DNA of 64,000 bases, taken from NCBI GenBank assembly GCA_041441915.1, contig JASDRS010000003.1:1-64000 (forward strand), given 5' to 3'. This document shows, one piece after another, positions 8,032 to 17,629 of this stretch. A program made the translations under genes and the position numbers. The stretch comes from UBA10365 sp041441915. GTDB lineage: Bacteria; Pseudomonadota; Alphaproteobacteria; Rhodobacterales; Rhodobacteraceae. Positions within the stretch are counted from its first letter, which is position 1. Every line of letters begins with the position of its first letter. Under the pieces are notes generated by a model, which did not search any database, had not been told where the DNA came from, and was given only the letters and a program-made list of their open reading frames with translations.

Positions 8032-9020
8032 TTTCAGTAGCATTAGTCGGATTTGGCTGGTGGGGGCAACATATTGCTCGCCGCCTTAAGGACCATAAAG
8101 ACTTCTCACTTTTGGGCGTTGTTGAGCCTGTACAAGCTCTGCATGTCGAAATCGAAAAGCTTGGGCTCCAAGTGTTTGAAAATTATCATACGGCACTACG
8201 TACCGCGGCTGTCGATGCTGTTATACTCACTTCACCAAATGATCTGCATGATGAGCAAATTGCCGATGCGGTTGCCGCAGGAAAACACATATTTTGCGAA
8301 AAGCCATTGTCTTTGTCTGCAGAAAATGCGCGCAAAAGCGTGGAAAGATGCCGCGTGGCAGGTTTGGTATTAGGGGTAGGTCATGAACGTAGATTTGAGC
8401 CAGCCATACTGGCCCTTCGTGACATGTTGAGCGCAGGAACGCTAGGCACAATTATGCATACAGAAATGGCCTTCAGCCATGACAAGCTTATCGGGCTCAC
8501 ATCTGACAGTTGGCGCACGACCAAAGCATTTGCGCCGGCGGCGGGCATGACCCAGATGGGCATCCATTTGACAGATCTGCTGATTGCCTTTTTTGGGCCT
8601 GTCGCTTCGCTGCATGCGTTTACGTCGGACCGAAGTCTAGGTTGGGAAACTGGAGATGTTGTTACCGTCCAGCTAAAATTTAAAGCGGGAATGACGGCAA
8701 CATTGCAGGCTATTTTGCATACGCCGCATTTTATTCGCACTCATGTTTTTGGCAGTGATATGTGGGTAGAAATTCGCAACGCTACCCACCCAGATACCCC
8801 TGGTGGCAAATGTTTGATGGAAAGATACCGTTCGATTGATGATAGCGTCAAAGAGTTTTTTGACTGGACCGATAGTGTTACCGCTAATCTTGAAGCCTTC
8901 GGTGCTGCCATCCGAGGCAAATCAATTTACCCATATTCTGATTTTGAGCTTATTCATAACATTGAAGTACTTAATGCAATCGTTTTATCTGCTGAAACTG
9001 GCAAAGCTGTTGACTTATAA
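8028..9020 (+). CDS. Gfo/Idh/MocA-family oxidoreductase
   Basis: The 330-residue protein has an N-terminal Rossmann domain (VALVGFGWWGQHIAR), the diagnostic EKP motif (HIFCEKPLSLS) whose lysine is catalytic, and the C-terminal alpha/beta domain of the family. These enzymes oxidise sugars, inositols or related hydroxyl compounds with NAD(P). The start overlaps the stop of the upstream dehydrogenase by 4 nt, so the two probably act in sequence on the same substrate. Substrate identity cannot be read from the sequence. Confidence 0.85.
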   Translation: MISVALVGFGWWGQHIARRLKDHKDFSLLGVVEPVQALHVEIEKLGLQVFENYHTALRTAAVDAVILTSPNDLHDEQIADAVAAGKHIFCEKPLSLSAENARKSVERCRVAGLVLGVGHERRFEPAILALRDMLSAGTLGTIMHTEMAFSHDKLIGLTSDSWRTTKAFAPAAGMTQMGIHLTDLLIAFFGPVASLHAFTSDRSLGWETGDVVTVQLKFKAGMTATLQAILHTPHFIRTHVFGSDMWVEIRNATHPDTPGGKCLMERYRSIDDSVKEFFDWTDSVTANLEAFGAAIRGKSIYPYSDFELIHNIEVLNAIVLSAETGKAVDL

Positions 9021-9132
9021 ACGAGGATACATTCACTCCATTTTATCATAAAATCATATAGCTGTTATTATTAACTATAAATTGACGTAATATATCACGA
9101 TCTTCTAAGTTAAGGGATGGATAGGGGAAATT

Positions 9133-9804
9133 ATGGCTGCCAAACTAATGCGACACCTTGTTTTTGATGGACTACGCGATGATATTATGTCGTGCCATTT
9201 TAGCCCTGGAAGAGAGCTCCGCGAAAATGAGTTGGCTCAAAAATATGGTATATCAAAGTCTCCAATAAGGGATGCTCTTCAGAAACTTGAATTCGAAGGT
9301 CTTGTTGAAATCGTACCGCGTCAAGGGCATCGCGTTGTTTCTATTTCTGTTAAGGACGCCCAGGACATTCTTGAAATGCGCGAGATTCTTGAAATGGCAG
9401 CCATTAAGCGCATCGCAGCTGAGGCAAGTCAAACGGCGCTTAATAAGCTTGATCACTTTCGTTTTGCAGAGATGACATCACTGCGTGCTTTCGCAAGGTA
9501 CAACCGCGATTTCCATCATCACCTGGTGGACCTTGCGGGAAATAATCGCCTGTCCGGGTCTATGCAGCGCATTATGGACAATTATGAACGGCTTTGCATA
9601 GTGTCACTTTCATCACCTCGCTCTGAAAGTGTTGCAATGGCCGCTGCCTTACAGGATCATATTAATATCATTGATGCGCTTCAGGCGCGGGAAGGGTCCA
9701 AAGCAGCTCGCTTGTCAGTCAAGCATGTTCGCAGATCCCGGCGACAAATCATGCGAGGATTAGGAAAAAATCAATTATCGGGTAAGGATTTGAAACCCAC
9801 CTAA
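9133..9804 (+). CDS. GntR-family regulator, FCD type
   Basis: The 223-residue protein has a GntR winged helix (RDDIMSCHFSPGRELRENEL, then YGISKSPIRDALQKLEFEGL) and an all-helical FCD ligand domain with the metal-binding Asp and His pattern (MREILEMAAI, YNRDFHHHLVDLAGN). FadR/FCD regulators mostly repress transport and catabolic genes for organic acids. It lies 83 bases upstream of the ABC transporter operon, in the same direction, and is the obvious candidate to control it. Confidence 0.87.
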   Translation: MAAKLMRHLVFDGLRDDIMSCHFSPGRELRENELAQKYGISKSPIRDALQKLEFEGLVEIVPRQGHRVVSISVKDAQDILEMREILEMAAIKRIAAEASQTALNKLDHFRFAEMTSLRAFARYNRDFHHHLVDLAGNNRLSGSMQRIMDNYERLCIVSLSSPRSESVAMAAALQDHINIIDALQAREGSKAARLSVKHVRRSRRQIMRGLGKNQLSGKDLKPT

Positions 9805-9857
9805 TATATCAGACGCATAAAAAAAATTTATAGAATATGCCAATAAGTAAATAGATT

Positions 9858-9913
9858 AAGGAGTGCCTAAAATGCTTAAAAACCTAAATGCACGTGCCCA
9901 ATCCAATGGCTGA
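9858..9913 (+). CDS. Possible 13-residue leader ORF over the ABC-gene start
   Basis: A strong ribosome site aaggag (9858-9863) is 8 bases ahead of ATG 9872, but that frame encodes only MLKNLNARAQSNG before TGA at 9911-9913. The ABC ATPase frame begins inside it at ATG 9888 or ATG 9906, neither with a good ribosome site. Either this is a coupled leader peptide or a 1-base indel has moved the true start out of frame. Confidence 0.4.
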
Positions 9914-10694
9914 TGATGCGAAGGCGCAGGCCTCATTTGACGACGTTGTCGTATCAGCGCGGCAGCTAGGTAAAGTATTCTCTGCAGGCACCGTAGTTGC
10001 CGTAGAAAATGCAAATTTTGAAATCAAGCAGGGGTCATTCGTATCGTTGGTAGGACCATCTGGTTGCGGAAAATCAACACTATTGCGGATGATCTCTGGA
10101 CTAATCGAAAATTCCTCAGGAGACCTTGAAGTCCATCATACACCTGTAACAGGCCCTCGCACCGACATCAGCATGATGTTCCAAAAAGCGACATTGCTGG
10201 ACTGGCGCACGGCGATCGAAAATGTGTTATTGCCAACAGAGGTGGCTGGGCCCATCACTGATGCAGATAGAAAAAATGCGGCAGACCTATTAAAGCTGGT
10301 TGGTTTACACGATTTTTTGTTCTCTTTTCCATCACAGCTTTCAGGTGGTATGCAACAACGTGTCGCCCTTGCCCGCTTGCTTCAATCCGGTGCGGATGTT
10401 TTGCTTTTGGATGAGCCATTTGGAGCTTTAGATGAATTTACCCGCGAGCGGCTGAATGTTGAATTGATGCGAATTGTCAGCGAAGTGGGCGCAACGACAC
10501 TGTTTGTTACCCACAATATCGCAGAAGCGATCTTCTTGGCTGACGAAGTTTTTGTCATGACACCAAGGCCAGGTCGTATCGCAAAAATAGTGCCGGTACC
10601 TTTTGCAAGGCCACGGCCTATTTCGCTTCAAACATCCCCTGAGTTCAACGCACTCGTAGCCGAGGTTCGTGATACATTAGGAGATGATCACTGA
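9888..10694 (+). CDS. ABC transporter ATPase, NitT/TauT/SsuB type
   Basis: The 268-residue ATPase has Walker A GPSGCGKST (residues 56-64), Q-loop MMFQKATLLDW, signature LSGGMQQRVALAR, Walker B VLLLDEPFGALDE and the switch histidine in LFVTHNIAEA. The MTPRPGRI segment near the C-terminus is typical of the nitrate/taurine/sulfonate uptake subfamily. It forms an importer with the two permeases and binding protein that follow; its stop overlaps the next ATG (TGATG). The N-terminal start is uncertain (9888 or 9906; see the leader ORF). Confidence 0.9.
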   Translation: MHVPNPMADDAKAQASFDDVVVSARQLGKVFSAGTVVAVENANFEIKQGSFVSLVGPSGCGKSTLLRMISGLIENSSGDLEVHHTPVTGPRTDISMMFQKATLLDWRTAIENVLLPTEVAGPITDADRKNAADLLKLVGLHDFLFSFPSQLSGGMQQRVALARLLQSGADVLLLDEPFGALDEFTRERLNVELMRIVSEVGATTLFVTHNIAEAIFLADEVFVMTPRPGRIAKIVPVPFARPRPISLQTSPEFNALVAEVRDTLGDDH

Positions 10695-11569
10695 TGTCTT
10701 CCACGCGTGAAATAGTGACGGATGGCACCCCAACAGAGGGGGGGCAAGTAAGTTTACGCAATGCACGCATTTTGCGTCATATGTTAATCTTTATTATCTT
10801 GATCACAATGTGGGAACTTGGTTCACGGCTTGGCTTGCTAGATCCTTTATTTTATCCACGCCCAACAAATATTCTTAACTCGTTTTGGTTGATATATTTC
10901 AAGACTGGTAATGTCTGGTACCATCTTTATAGTACGATGAGCCTAGTGGTACTGGGCTGGATTGCAGGATCAATCCTTGGGGTTGGGCTTGGAGCTCTGG
11001 TTGGCTTTAATGCGATGATCCGACGTTTTATAAAACCATATATTATAGTTCTAGAGGCAACTCCGAGAATTGCCGTCGCACCTTTGCTGATTGCCGCTCT
11101 TGGTTTTGGGATAAACTCTAAAATCGCAATCATCATGCTTGTTTGTTTTTTTGCCCCCTTCATCAACACACTTTCCGGGGTAATAAATGTGAACGAAGAG
11201 CGGTTAGAACTTTTTAAGTCACTCCGTGCTACTAAATCCCAAATTTTGCGCAAACTGGTTCTGCCAGATGCTGTGCCAGTTATTATGGCGGGTGAACGGC
11301 TAGCGTTAACTGCGGCTCTATCAGGGGCACTTGTTGCTGAGTTCATCCAGCGCGACAAGGGCATTGGCTCTCTTATCCTCATATATACAAGAAACCTAAA
11401 TATGGCCTCGGCATTTGCCTGCATTTTTTCACTGACATTACTTGGGTTCTTGATTTTCAAGGGCATGGAAAAAATAGATCATTACGTCGCCTATTGGAAA
11501 TATGAAGCAGGCCGCGCACGTGTGAGTGCTAAACGGCGTCGTGCGATGAGCTTTTTGGGGGGGGGATAA
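10694..11569 (+). CDS. ABC transporter permease, NitT/TauT type
   Basis: The 291-residue inner-membrane protein has an N-terminal anchor (HMLIFIILITMWELGSRLGL) and about six membrane segments. The cytoplasmic EAA loop that docks to the ATPase is visible (EERLELFKSLRATKSQILRK, then LVLPDAVPVIMAGERLALT). The start ATG overlaps the ATPase stop by one base. Having two different permease genes suggests a heterodimeric channel, less common in this subfamily, where one permease usually pairs with itself. Confidence 0.88.
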   Translation: MSSTREIVTDGTPTEGGQVSLRNARILRHMLIFIILITMWELGSRLGLLDPLFYPRPTNILNSFWLIYFKTGNVWYHLYSTMSLVVLGWIAGSILGVGLGALVGFNAMIRRFIKPYIIVLEATPRIAVAPLLIAALGFGINSKIAIIMLVCFFAPFINTLSGVINVNEERLELFKSLRATKSQILRKLVLPDAVPVIMAGERLALTAALSGALVAEFIQRDKGIGSLILIYTRNLNMASAFACIFSLTLLGFLIFKGMEKIDHYVAYWKYEAGRARVSAKRRRAMSFLGGG

Positions 11570-11572
11570 ACA

Positions 11573-12427
11573 ATGGATGACCAAATTCAGTCACGCAGTT
11601 ACCGTGCCATTGATCAGCTAATGCTAATACTACCCCACCTTATCCTTTTTGCGGTGCTCATTGGTCTTTGGGAAGCAGCGGTAGCGATTGGTCTGATCAC
11701 CTCAATTATTATTCCGCGGCCAAGTTCGGTATTTAGCGCTATCATTGAACTTTATATAACCAAGGGTACAATCTATCGCCACTTTTTTATCACCTTAACT
11801 GAGTCTGTTGTTGGCTTTTTGATCGGGGCAGCTATTGCTATTAGTCTTGCCGTCTCTTCTTCCCTTTCAGAACCTTTCAAGCGTTATGTAACGCCTTACG
11901 CGGTTGTGTTAAACGTCACACCAGGCATAGCATTGACGCCTGTTATAATTGCTTGGTTTGGTTACGGGATGGGGTCCAAGATAGCCTTGGCTGCGATTCT
12001 CTGCTTCTTTCCCATTTTTGTGAACACGTTAACGGGCTTGGTGCAAGTTGATGAAGACCGTGAAGAATTATTCCAATCTTTGGGTGCAAATAATTATCAG
12101 ATATTTCGAAAATTACGTGTACCAGGAGCCCTCCCACTGATGTTTGCGGGCCTTAAGATTGGTCTGACGACGGCATTGATAGGCGCAGTTGTCGCAGAGT
12201 TCGCCCAGGCCAGCGATGGTGTAGGTGTCTTGATGAGTAGGTTCTCCTTTCGGCTAAATATGGCTGCATCTTTGGCAACTCTCTTAAGCATGACAGCGAT
12301 CGGCCTTTTACTCTTTTACACAATGGAATTTCTTGATGACCAAATTGTTTTTTGGCGTCGAGAGAACCGTAGAGCGGCGGTTTCCCGTGCTCGGAAACGA
12401 GCATGGGGCAATAAGCTCATACAATGA
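11573..12427 (+). CDS. ABC transporter permease, second subunit
   Basis: The 284-residue protein is a paralogue of the preceding permease, with the same topology and EAA loop (EDREELFQSLGANNYQIFRK, then PGALPLMFAGLKIGLT). It begins three bases after the previous stop. With the upstream permease it likely forms the transmembrane channel of the importer. Confidence 0.88.
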   Translation: MDDQIQSRSYRAIDQLMLILPHLILFAVLIGLWEAAVAIGLITSIIIPRPSSVFSAIIELYITKGTIYRHFFITLTESVVGFLIGAAIAISLAVSSSLSEPFKRYVTPYAVVLNVTPGIALTPVIIAWFGYGMGSKIALAAILCFFPIFVNTLTGLVQVDEDREELFQSLGANNYQIFRKLRVPGALPLMFAGLKIGLTTALIGAVVAEFAQASDGVGVLMSRFSFRLNMAASLATLLSMTAIGLLLFYTMEFLDDQIVFWRRENRRAAVSRARKRAWGNKLIQ

Positions 12428-12462
12428 AGTAAAATTTCAACTTTCCAAGGAGGAAAATGAAA

Positions 12463-13500
12463 ATGAAAATTTTTAAGTCTGCTATGCTTTCTACGGCGTT
12501 AGCTCTAATGACGCTTCCGAATATTAGTTTCGCTGACAATGCTACTGTCACGATTATTAAGCCAACGCCGCGATCAGCCGTATTTTTCCCGTTAGTGGCC
12601 GGTGAGGCGCTCGGGTATTTCGAAGATGAAGGTATTACAGTCAATCTACTCCCTTCAGATACCTCAATTCCTTACGTTGCATTTGTTGAAAACGGTCAAG
12701 CTGATCTTGCGATGCTTGATGCGTATGAAACAATCAATGCGGTAATTGCTGGAGCCAATATCAATACAGTTTATGAGGTTATGCAAAAAGCTCCAGAAGG
12801 CATCGCGGTGCTAGCAGGCGGTAAATATACATCAATGTCCAGTCTCGTTGGCACTACAGTAGGACTGGTTTCCGACAGAGACCTGTCATTTCTTCAAGCA
12901 GCGCTCTCGATTGCTGGCCATAGCGTAGATGACGTAAAAACAGTAGTGCTTGGTGAAAGTGGTCCAACTCTAGCCGCTGCGATCCGCGATGGAAATGTTT
13001 CTGCCCTTTCGGGCTCAGTTTTCGACTGGGCCGCACTTGTAGCAAACGGCATCAAACTTGACCTAATCACACCGGAGGAGCTGATTGCCAGCCCAGCCAA
13101 CACGCTAGCAATGAAAGTTGACCAAATTGAAGCAAAGCGCAGTGTTATGGAGGGCTTCTTCCGTGCATGGTCCAAGGGTATGTATGCTGGAAAGGTCAAC
13201 CCTGATGCGGTAGAATTGATGCTGCGCAAGGGTGCTCCTGAAGAATGGGAAGTAGAAGCCGCTGGGATGGGCTTGTTCGAAGGCGTTTTGCCTATGAATA
13301 TTTCAACCACTGAGCATATGGGTGATCTACAAACAGGTATCTGGACAGATATCCAACCTCGCATGGTTGAATCCGGGGGTATTGAAAAGTTAGTCGACGT
13401 ATCGACTTTCTTGAATAATACTTACATTGCAGCGGCAAACAACTTTGACAAATCGGCTGTTGAAGCCGACTCTAAAGCTTGGTTAGCCGCAAATAAATAA
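12463..13500 (+). CDS. Periplasmic substrate-binding protein, SsuA/NMT1-like
   Basis: About 345 residues with a clear Sec signal peptide (KIFKSAMLSTALALM, cleavage after ISFA). The mature domain has the two-lobed NMT1/ABC substrate-binding pattern (FFPLVAGEALGYFEDEGI, VENGQADLAM, GTTVGLVSD). It captures the ligand for the upstream permeases. ATG 12463 is preferred over ATG 12457 because the strong site aaggagg (12447-12453) is nine bases ahead of the former and only three ahead of the latter. The ligand is unknown; the neighbouring amidohydrolase suggests a carboxylated ring compound or a similar organic acid. Confidence 0.87.
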   Translation: MKIFKSAMLSTALALMTLPNISFADNATVTIIKPTPRSAVFFPLVAGEALGYFEDEGITVNLLPSDTSIPYVAFVENGQADLAMLDAYETINAVIAGANINTVYEVMQKAPEGIAVLAGGKYTSMSSLVGTTVGLVSDRDLSFLQAALSIAGHSVDDVKTVVLGESGPTLAAAIRDGNVSALSGSVFDWAALVANGIKLDLITPEELIASPANTLAMKVDQIEAKRSVMEGFFRAWSKGMYAGKVNPDAVELMLRKGAPEEWEVEAAGMGLFEGVLPMNISTTEHMGDLQTGIWTDIQPRMVESGGIEKLVDVSTFLNNTYIAAANNFDKSAVEADSKAWLAANK

Positions 13501-13523
13501 GAAACAAAATCCAAATAAAGCTA

Positions 13524-13544
13524 CTGCCAAATCACTTTTGGCGG
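13524..13544 (+). promoter_or_regulatory. Hairpin between binding-protein and amidohydrolase genes
   Basis: Stem gccaaa/tttggc with loop tcact, extendable by C-G and G-U pairs to eight positions. There is no T run after it, so it is more likely a 3' mRNA-stabilising or partial attenuation hairpin after the highly expressed binding-protein gene than a full terminator. Confidence 0.4.
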
Positions 13545-13580
13545 TGGCCCAACTGAATGATCAAAAACAGGACAATTTCC

Positions 13581-14675
13581 ATGAGCCATTCCACCATTGA
13601 CGCCCGTGACCGAGGCTTTTCTGTTAATCGGTACGGACCAACATCGGCCCGACCCACCCCAGCAAAGCCTGGTCGCCTTATGAGCACAACTGTCGATAGT
13701 CATGCTCATGTTGTGGTCCCTGCTGCAGCAAAGTACATGGCGCCACACTTCGACCCCAAACGCATTGCGATGGTCAAGTATGCTAATGACGAAACCAATA
13801 TGGTCAATGCTCAGCAAGAAAAAGACCGTGGGCCAGTGGCGATGCAAGATATCGAAGATCGCCTGCGCGTTTTAGATACTCAGGGTATCAATATGCAGGT
13901 CGTTGCACCCCCCCCACCCCAGTGCTACTATCAGTCCCCGCTCGAACATGCCGTCCATGCTAGTCGCATGGTTAATGATGGTATAGCTGAATGGATTGGT
14001 CAGAAGCCTGATCGTTTTTCAGGTCTTGGCACCGTACCGCTACAAGACCCCGAAGAGTCTGCGACCGAATTAACCCGAGCAGTCACTGAGCTGGGCCTTA
14101 AGGGCGTCATGCTTTTGACCAATATGGATGGCGAAGAAATCAGCGCAGACCGCTTTCGTCCCTTTTGGAAGCGGGCCGAGGAGTTAGACGCCGTAGTGAT
14201 GATCCATCCAAACGGCTTTACTGGTGGTGAGCGTTTCACAGAATATTATTTTTCAAATGTTATTGGCAATCCGTTAGAGACAACCACTGCGTTGCATTAC
14301 ATCATCTTCAATGGTTTGCTGCGCGATATGCCTGATCTTAAGATTTTTGCAGTCCATGGTGGTGGCTATCTGCCTGCCTATTCTGGCCGGATCGACCACG
14401 CATGGGGCGCGCGCCAAGACAGCCATGCCTCGCTGCCAGAACCGCCAACAAACTACCTAAAAAAAGTATGGATCGACAGCGTCGTTTTTACAGACCATCA
14501 GTTGGAATATCTGGTCAAAGTGTATGGCGCCGATAAAATTATTATGGGCAGCGATTACCCATTTGATATGGCAGATTACGACCCTGTCGAGCATATTGTC
14601 AGCTCTGCTTTGTCCGATAGCGACAAGGCCAAGGTGGCAGGCTTGTCTGCCATAAAATTGTTTGGTTTGAACTGA
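13581..14675 (+). CDS. Amidohydrolase-2 family hydrolase/decarboxylase
   Basis: From ATG 13581 the protein has 364 residues and the metal centre of the ACMSD/gamma-resorcylate decarboxylase family: H41-x-H43 in VDSHAHV, H209 in MIHPNGF, H259 in VHGGGY and D325 in MGSDYPFDM. Members decarboxylate or hydrolyse aromatic and ring-derived acids with a single Zn or Mn. An upstream in-frame ATG at 13557 exists, but aggac precedes 13581. The gene lies between an ABC importer and a HIBADH-type dehydrogenase, all on one strand, so it probably acts on the imported compound. Confidence 0.85.
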   Translation: MSHSTIDARDRGFSVNRYGPTSARPTPAKPGRLMSTTVDSHAHVVVPAAAKYMAPHFDPKRIAMVKYANDETNMVNAQQEKDRGPVAMQDIEDRLRVLDTQGINMQVVAPPPPQCYYQSPLEHAVHASRMVNDGIAEWIGQKPDRFSGLGTVPLQDPEESATELTRAVTELGLKGVMLLTNMDGEEISADRFRPFWKRAEELDAVVMIHPNGFTGGERFTEYYFSNVIGNPLETTTALHYIIFNGLLRDMPDLKIFAVHGGGYLPAYSGRIDHAWGARQDSHASLPEPPTNYLKKVWIDSVVFTDHQLEYLVKVYGADKIIMGSDYPFDMADYDPVEHIVSSALSDSDKAKVAGLSAIKLFGLN

Positions 14676-14688
14676 AGGGACAAACGAC

Positions 14689-15558
14689 ATGGCAGTCGGG
14701 ATTATTGGGCTGGGGATCATGGGCAGCGCCTATTCGGGCAATCTGCGCAAAGCAGGAGTTGAAGTCTGGGGATTTGACCCTGATTTAGAAGCTCGCAATC
14801 ATTTGACCACCATTGGTGGTACCGCTCATGATGGGGTTGGCCCATGGCTGACTGACTGTGATCTTGTAATTGTTTCTGTCGCTTCCCCTACCGTGTTGGC
14901 TACGGTGACTAAGGCGTTAGGGGAGATTCTGCTTCCTGGGCAGGTGGTTATGGAAACGGGCACCTTTGCTATGGCAGATAAACTGGCCGCACAATCGGCC
15001 GTGCAAGCTGGCGGAGCTATTTTGCTTGATACCCCAGTCAGTGGTACGGGCGCCCAGGCGGTACTGGGAGATTTGGTAATTATGGCGTCGGGGCCGTCTG
15101 CCGCCATCGCTAAAGCCAAGCCATATATGTCTCATCTGTCGCATACAGTGATTGAGGCGGGCGATTTTGGGGCTGGCAGTAAACTCAAGTATGTTGCCAA
15201 TCATGCGGTTGCGCTACATAACTGTGCAGCTGCCGAGGCTTTGCATTACGCCGATGCTCTGGGCCTTGAGCGTGATGTAGTTTACCACCTTCTGTCCAAA
15301 GGTGCGGGAAACTCAAAAATGCTGGAGCTGCGGATGCCCTTGATGATGTCGGGGGCCTATACGCCAGCAACAGCCCACATGGCAATGTTTAAGAAAGATC
15401 TTTCGATTATTGGAGCTGATATCAAAGCGCAAAATATTTCAACCCCCATGTTTGATGCCGTGTCGTCACTTTATGAAAAGAGCTGGACATTGGTCCCTAA
15501 AGACTATGACAGCGCCGCAATTTTTGAGGTTTATCGAAACCTAGACGGTAAGGCGTGA
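14689..15558 (+). CDS. NAD-binding beta-hydroxyacid dehydrogenase (HIBADH family)
   Basis: The 289-residue protein has the Rossmann motif GIIGLGIMGSAYSGNL, the substrate loop LLDTPVSGTGAQA and the catalytic lysine block GAGSKLKYVANHAVALHN (K-x-x-x-N). It is a second, distinct paralogue of the enzyme at 7144-8031. It starts 13 bases after the amidohydrolase stop and lies 13 bases ahead of the permease gene, so the three are one transcription unit. The hydroxyacid oxidised is not identifiable. Confidence 0.85.
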   Translation: MAVGIIGLGIMGSAYSGNLRKAGVEVWGFDPDLEARNHLTTIGGTAHDGVGPWLTDCDLVIVSVASPTVLATVTKALGEILLPGQVVMETGTFAMADKLAAQSAVQAGGAILLDTPVSGTGAQAVLGDLVIMASGPSAAIAKAKPYMSHLSHTVIEAGDFGAGSKLKYVANHAVALHNCAAAEALHYADALGLERDVVYHLLSKGAGNSKMLELRMPLMMSGAYTPATAHMAMFKKDLSIIGADIKAQNISTPMFDAVSSLYEKSWTLVPKDYDSAAIFEVYRNLDGKA

Positions 15559-15571
15559 GCCGGTCAAGGGC

Positions 15572-16936
15572 ATGATCCGAACCTTGACAATTACACAGGC
15601 GTTTGCGTTTGGAGCGGTTGCCTGTTCGCTCGTTACGTTGGTCATCAGTTCTGATATGACTGCCCATATTCTGGCGCTATCCCTGACGGGGATTGTCTTA
15701 TTTGCCACACGGGCCTTGCCAGAGGTGGTGACCTCCTTTGCTATATTTCTGAGTTTTCTTGCTCTTGGTGTGGCACCGCCTGATCTAATTTTTGCTGGAT
15801 TTTTGACTAACGGGTTTTGGTTGCTGATTGGTGGTTTGGTGATTGGGGCCGCCATCGGGTCAAGTGGCCTGGGCGATCAAGTTGCGGTGCGTATCTTTGT
15901 GCGCACCGGATCCTCTTATGTACGTGCAGTCTGGTTTTTGTCCCTGGCAGGTATTGGTTTTAGTTTATTAGTACCATCTGCAATTCCGCGAGTGATTGTT
16001 ATGATGCCCATTACACTTGCGCTTGCGCGAACTATGGGCTTTGCCCCGGGTTCCCGTGGGCATGTTGGGCTTATGATTACGGCAGTATCCATGACCATGG
16101 TGCCAACCTATGCTTTTTTGACGGCAAATTTGCCAACGATCGTTGAGTTGGGCGCAGTTGAAGTGCTCTATGGTGTTCATATCAGATTTGGCGAGTTTTT
16201 TGTGCAACAAGCCCCATTAAATGTGGTGCGCTTTACGGTGCTGCTGTTGCTCTTATTATGGATGGGGCGGGACCTAACAGCGCAGAAATTTTCAGAAATG
16301 CAAATTCAACCCTTGAAACCAGCGCAGTGGCGGCTTCTCATTGTTCTTGGCTTGGCCATTACCCTTTGGGCCACGGATATTTGGCATGGTATAGCACCTG
16401 CTTGGGTTTCACTTTGCGCTGGCATGATCTTGCTTTGGCCTGGCTTTGGCGTCATGCCTCCGCAGGCTATGAAAAACGAAATTGATCTGTCTATGGCCTT
16501 TTTTATCGCCGCTGTATTTTGCATCAGTGGTGTAGTTACGCATAGTGGGCTTGGAGATAAAATCGCCCAATTTGTAGTTCCTGCCTTGCACTTGGGGCAG
16601 GGTAACAGCCTGCATGATCTGGTCACCCTAGTGGTTGGATCATCGGTGCTTTCACATCTGACAACGGCACCGGCAGCGGGTGTCGTTTTAGCCCCATTGG
16701 CTAGCTCAATGGCTGAGGCGACGGGCTGGTCTATTAAGACCATTGCCATGGTTCATAATGCCGGATTTTCGACCACGATCTTTCCCTACCAATCTCCACC
16801 TTTGTTGATTGGCGTCGCTTTGGCGCAGATTCCTATTGGAGCCCTGACGCGTATTTGCTTTTTGACGACCGTTATCGCAACCGCGGTCGGGTTGCCGTTG
16901 ACGTGGCTCTGGTGGAGTTGGCTTGGTCTTATCTAG
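15572..16936 (+). CDS. DASS/SLC13-type anion permease
   Basis: The 454-residue protein is strongly hydrophobic with about 11-12 membrane segments, and has features of the divalent anion:sodium symporter (CitT/SLC13) family, including an SNT-like clamp motif region near LSHLTTAPAAG and repeated GxxIG helices (GGLVIGAAIGSSGLG). It probably imports di- or monocarboxylates across the inner membrane. It lies last in the amidohydrolase-dehydrogenase unit, giving the block two independent uptake systems. Confidence 0.8.
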   Translation: MIRTLTITQAFAFGAVACSLVTLVISSDMTAHILALSLTGIVLFATRALPEVVTSFAIFLSFLALGVAPPDLIFAGFLTNGFWLLIGGLVIGAAIGSSGLGDQVAVRIFVRTGSSYVRAVWFLSLAGIGFSLLVPSAIPRVIVMMPITLALARTMGFAPGSRGHVGLMITAVSMTMVPTYAFLTANLPTIVELGAVEVLYGVHIRFGEFFVQQAPLNVVRFTVLLLLLLWMGRDLTAQKFSEMQIQPLKPAQWRLLIVLGLAITLWATDIWHGIAPAWVSLCAGMILLWPGFGVMPPQAMKNEIDLSMAFFIAAVFCISGVVTHSGLGDKIAQFVVPALHLGQGNSLHDLVTLVVGSSVLSHLTTAPAAGVVLAPLASSMAEATGWSIKTIAMVHNAGFSTTIFPYQSPPLLIGVALAQIPIGALTRICFLTTVIATAVGLPLTWLWWSWLGLI

Positions 16937-17228
16937 TTGCGAGTGCTACCAAAGCCTAATGTTTTAGGGCCAGGCGATTAAGGTTGACGTCCAAGACGTC
17001 GACAACCAAATTGTTCACCTCAGCACTGTCTTGACTGCTAAGGCTAACTACTTTCCTTTATTTTGTAAGGCAACAGGCTAGAAAGCCTTGAAACCGCTAT
17101 TATCAATATAACTTTTAAAAGTATAACTGCCCAATATCAGGTCGTTTATGGCTTTGTTAAGCGTATGGTGTCTGGCACTCTCAACGGATGGTTTGTACCA
17201 TCAAAAAACCGATGGTTGCGAATGATAA
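16937..17228. other. Intergenic region after the permease, nothing recognised
   Basis: No gene seen. A short inverted repeat gatggt/accatc around 17184-17200 is followed by A rather than T residues on the plus strand, so it is not a terminator for the permease gene. Confidence 0.35.
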
Positions 17229-17611
17229 TTATGTATCTCCGACATTCTCCACTGAATGAAACGTATAATTTCCTGAGCCGTAGTAAAAATTCGTAGTTTT
17301 TCCTACGTTATGTTCGGCATCGCAAATTTTTCCTAAAGAAAAATAGCCCGGCGCCTTGCCGGCTGTTAAGATCGACCAAAAATGGGGGCTAATATGCCTA
17401 TGGAAGGGCTCCGTTTTCCTGGGGCAATGTGCAGATGCCAAATACGTACCCTTTCTGTCTCGGACACAAGTACACTTTCAATGTACCCATTATCTGAGTT
17501 GTCCAGCATTCCTTGGCAGACCCCTTTCGGCCACTGCATGAATGTAGCTGGATCGCGGTTTGTTTCAATGTGGTGCCGACCATGCTTAATTATATTTGTC
17601 ATGGGGGTCAT
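17229..17611 (-). pseudogene. Cupin-domain protein, frameshifted and truncated
   Basis: The minus strand begins with a plausible cupin N-terminus (ETNRDPATFMQWPKGVCQG, then ETERVRIWHLHIAPGKR). After a 1-base shift near 17415 it continues in another frame with the metal-binding core PFHRHISPHFWSILTAGK and ends at TFHSVENVGDT with a TAA. Intact relatives continue beyond the last motif. The HRH metal pair is present, but the protein cannot be made as one chain. It may belong to the same catabolic set as the amidohydrolase. Confidence 0.7.
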
Positions 17612-17629
17612 TCCATATTTTCAGGAAAT

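Noticed and set aside
17184..17210. Terminator after the DASS permease
   Set aside because: The hairpin gatggt/accatc is followed by A residues on the plus strand, so it lacks the U-tract needed.
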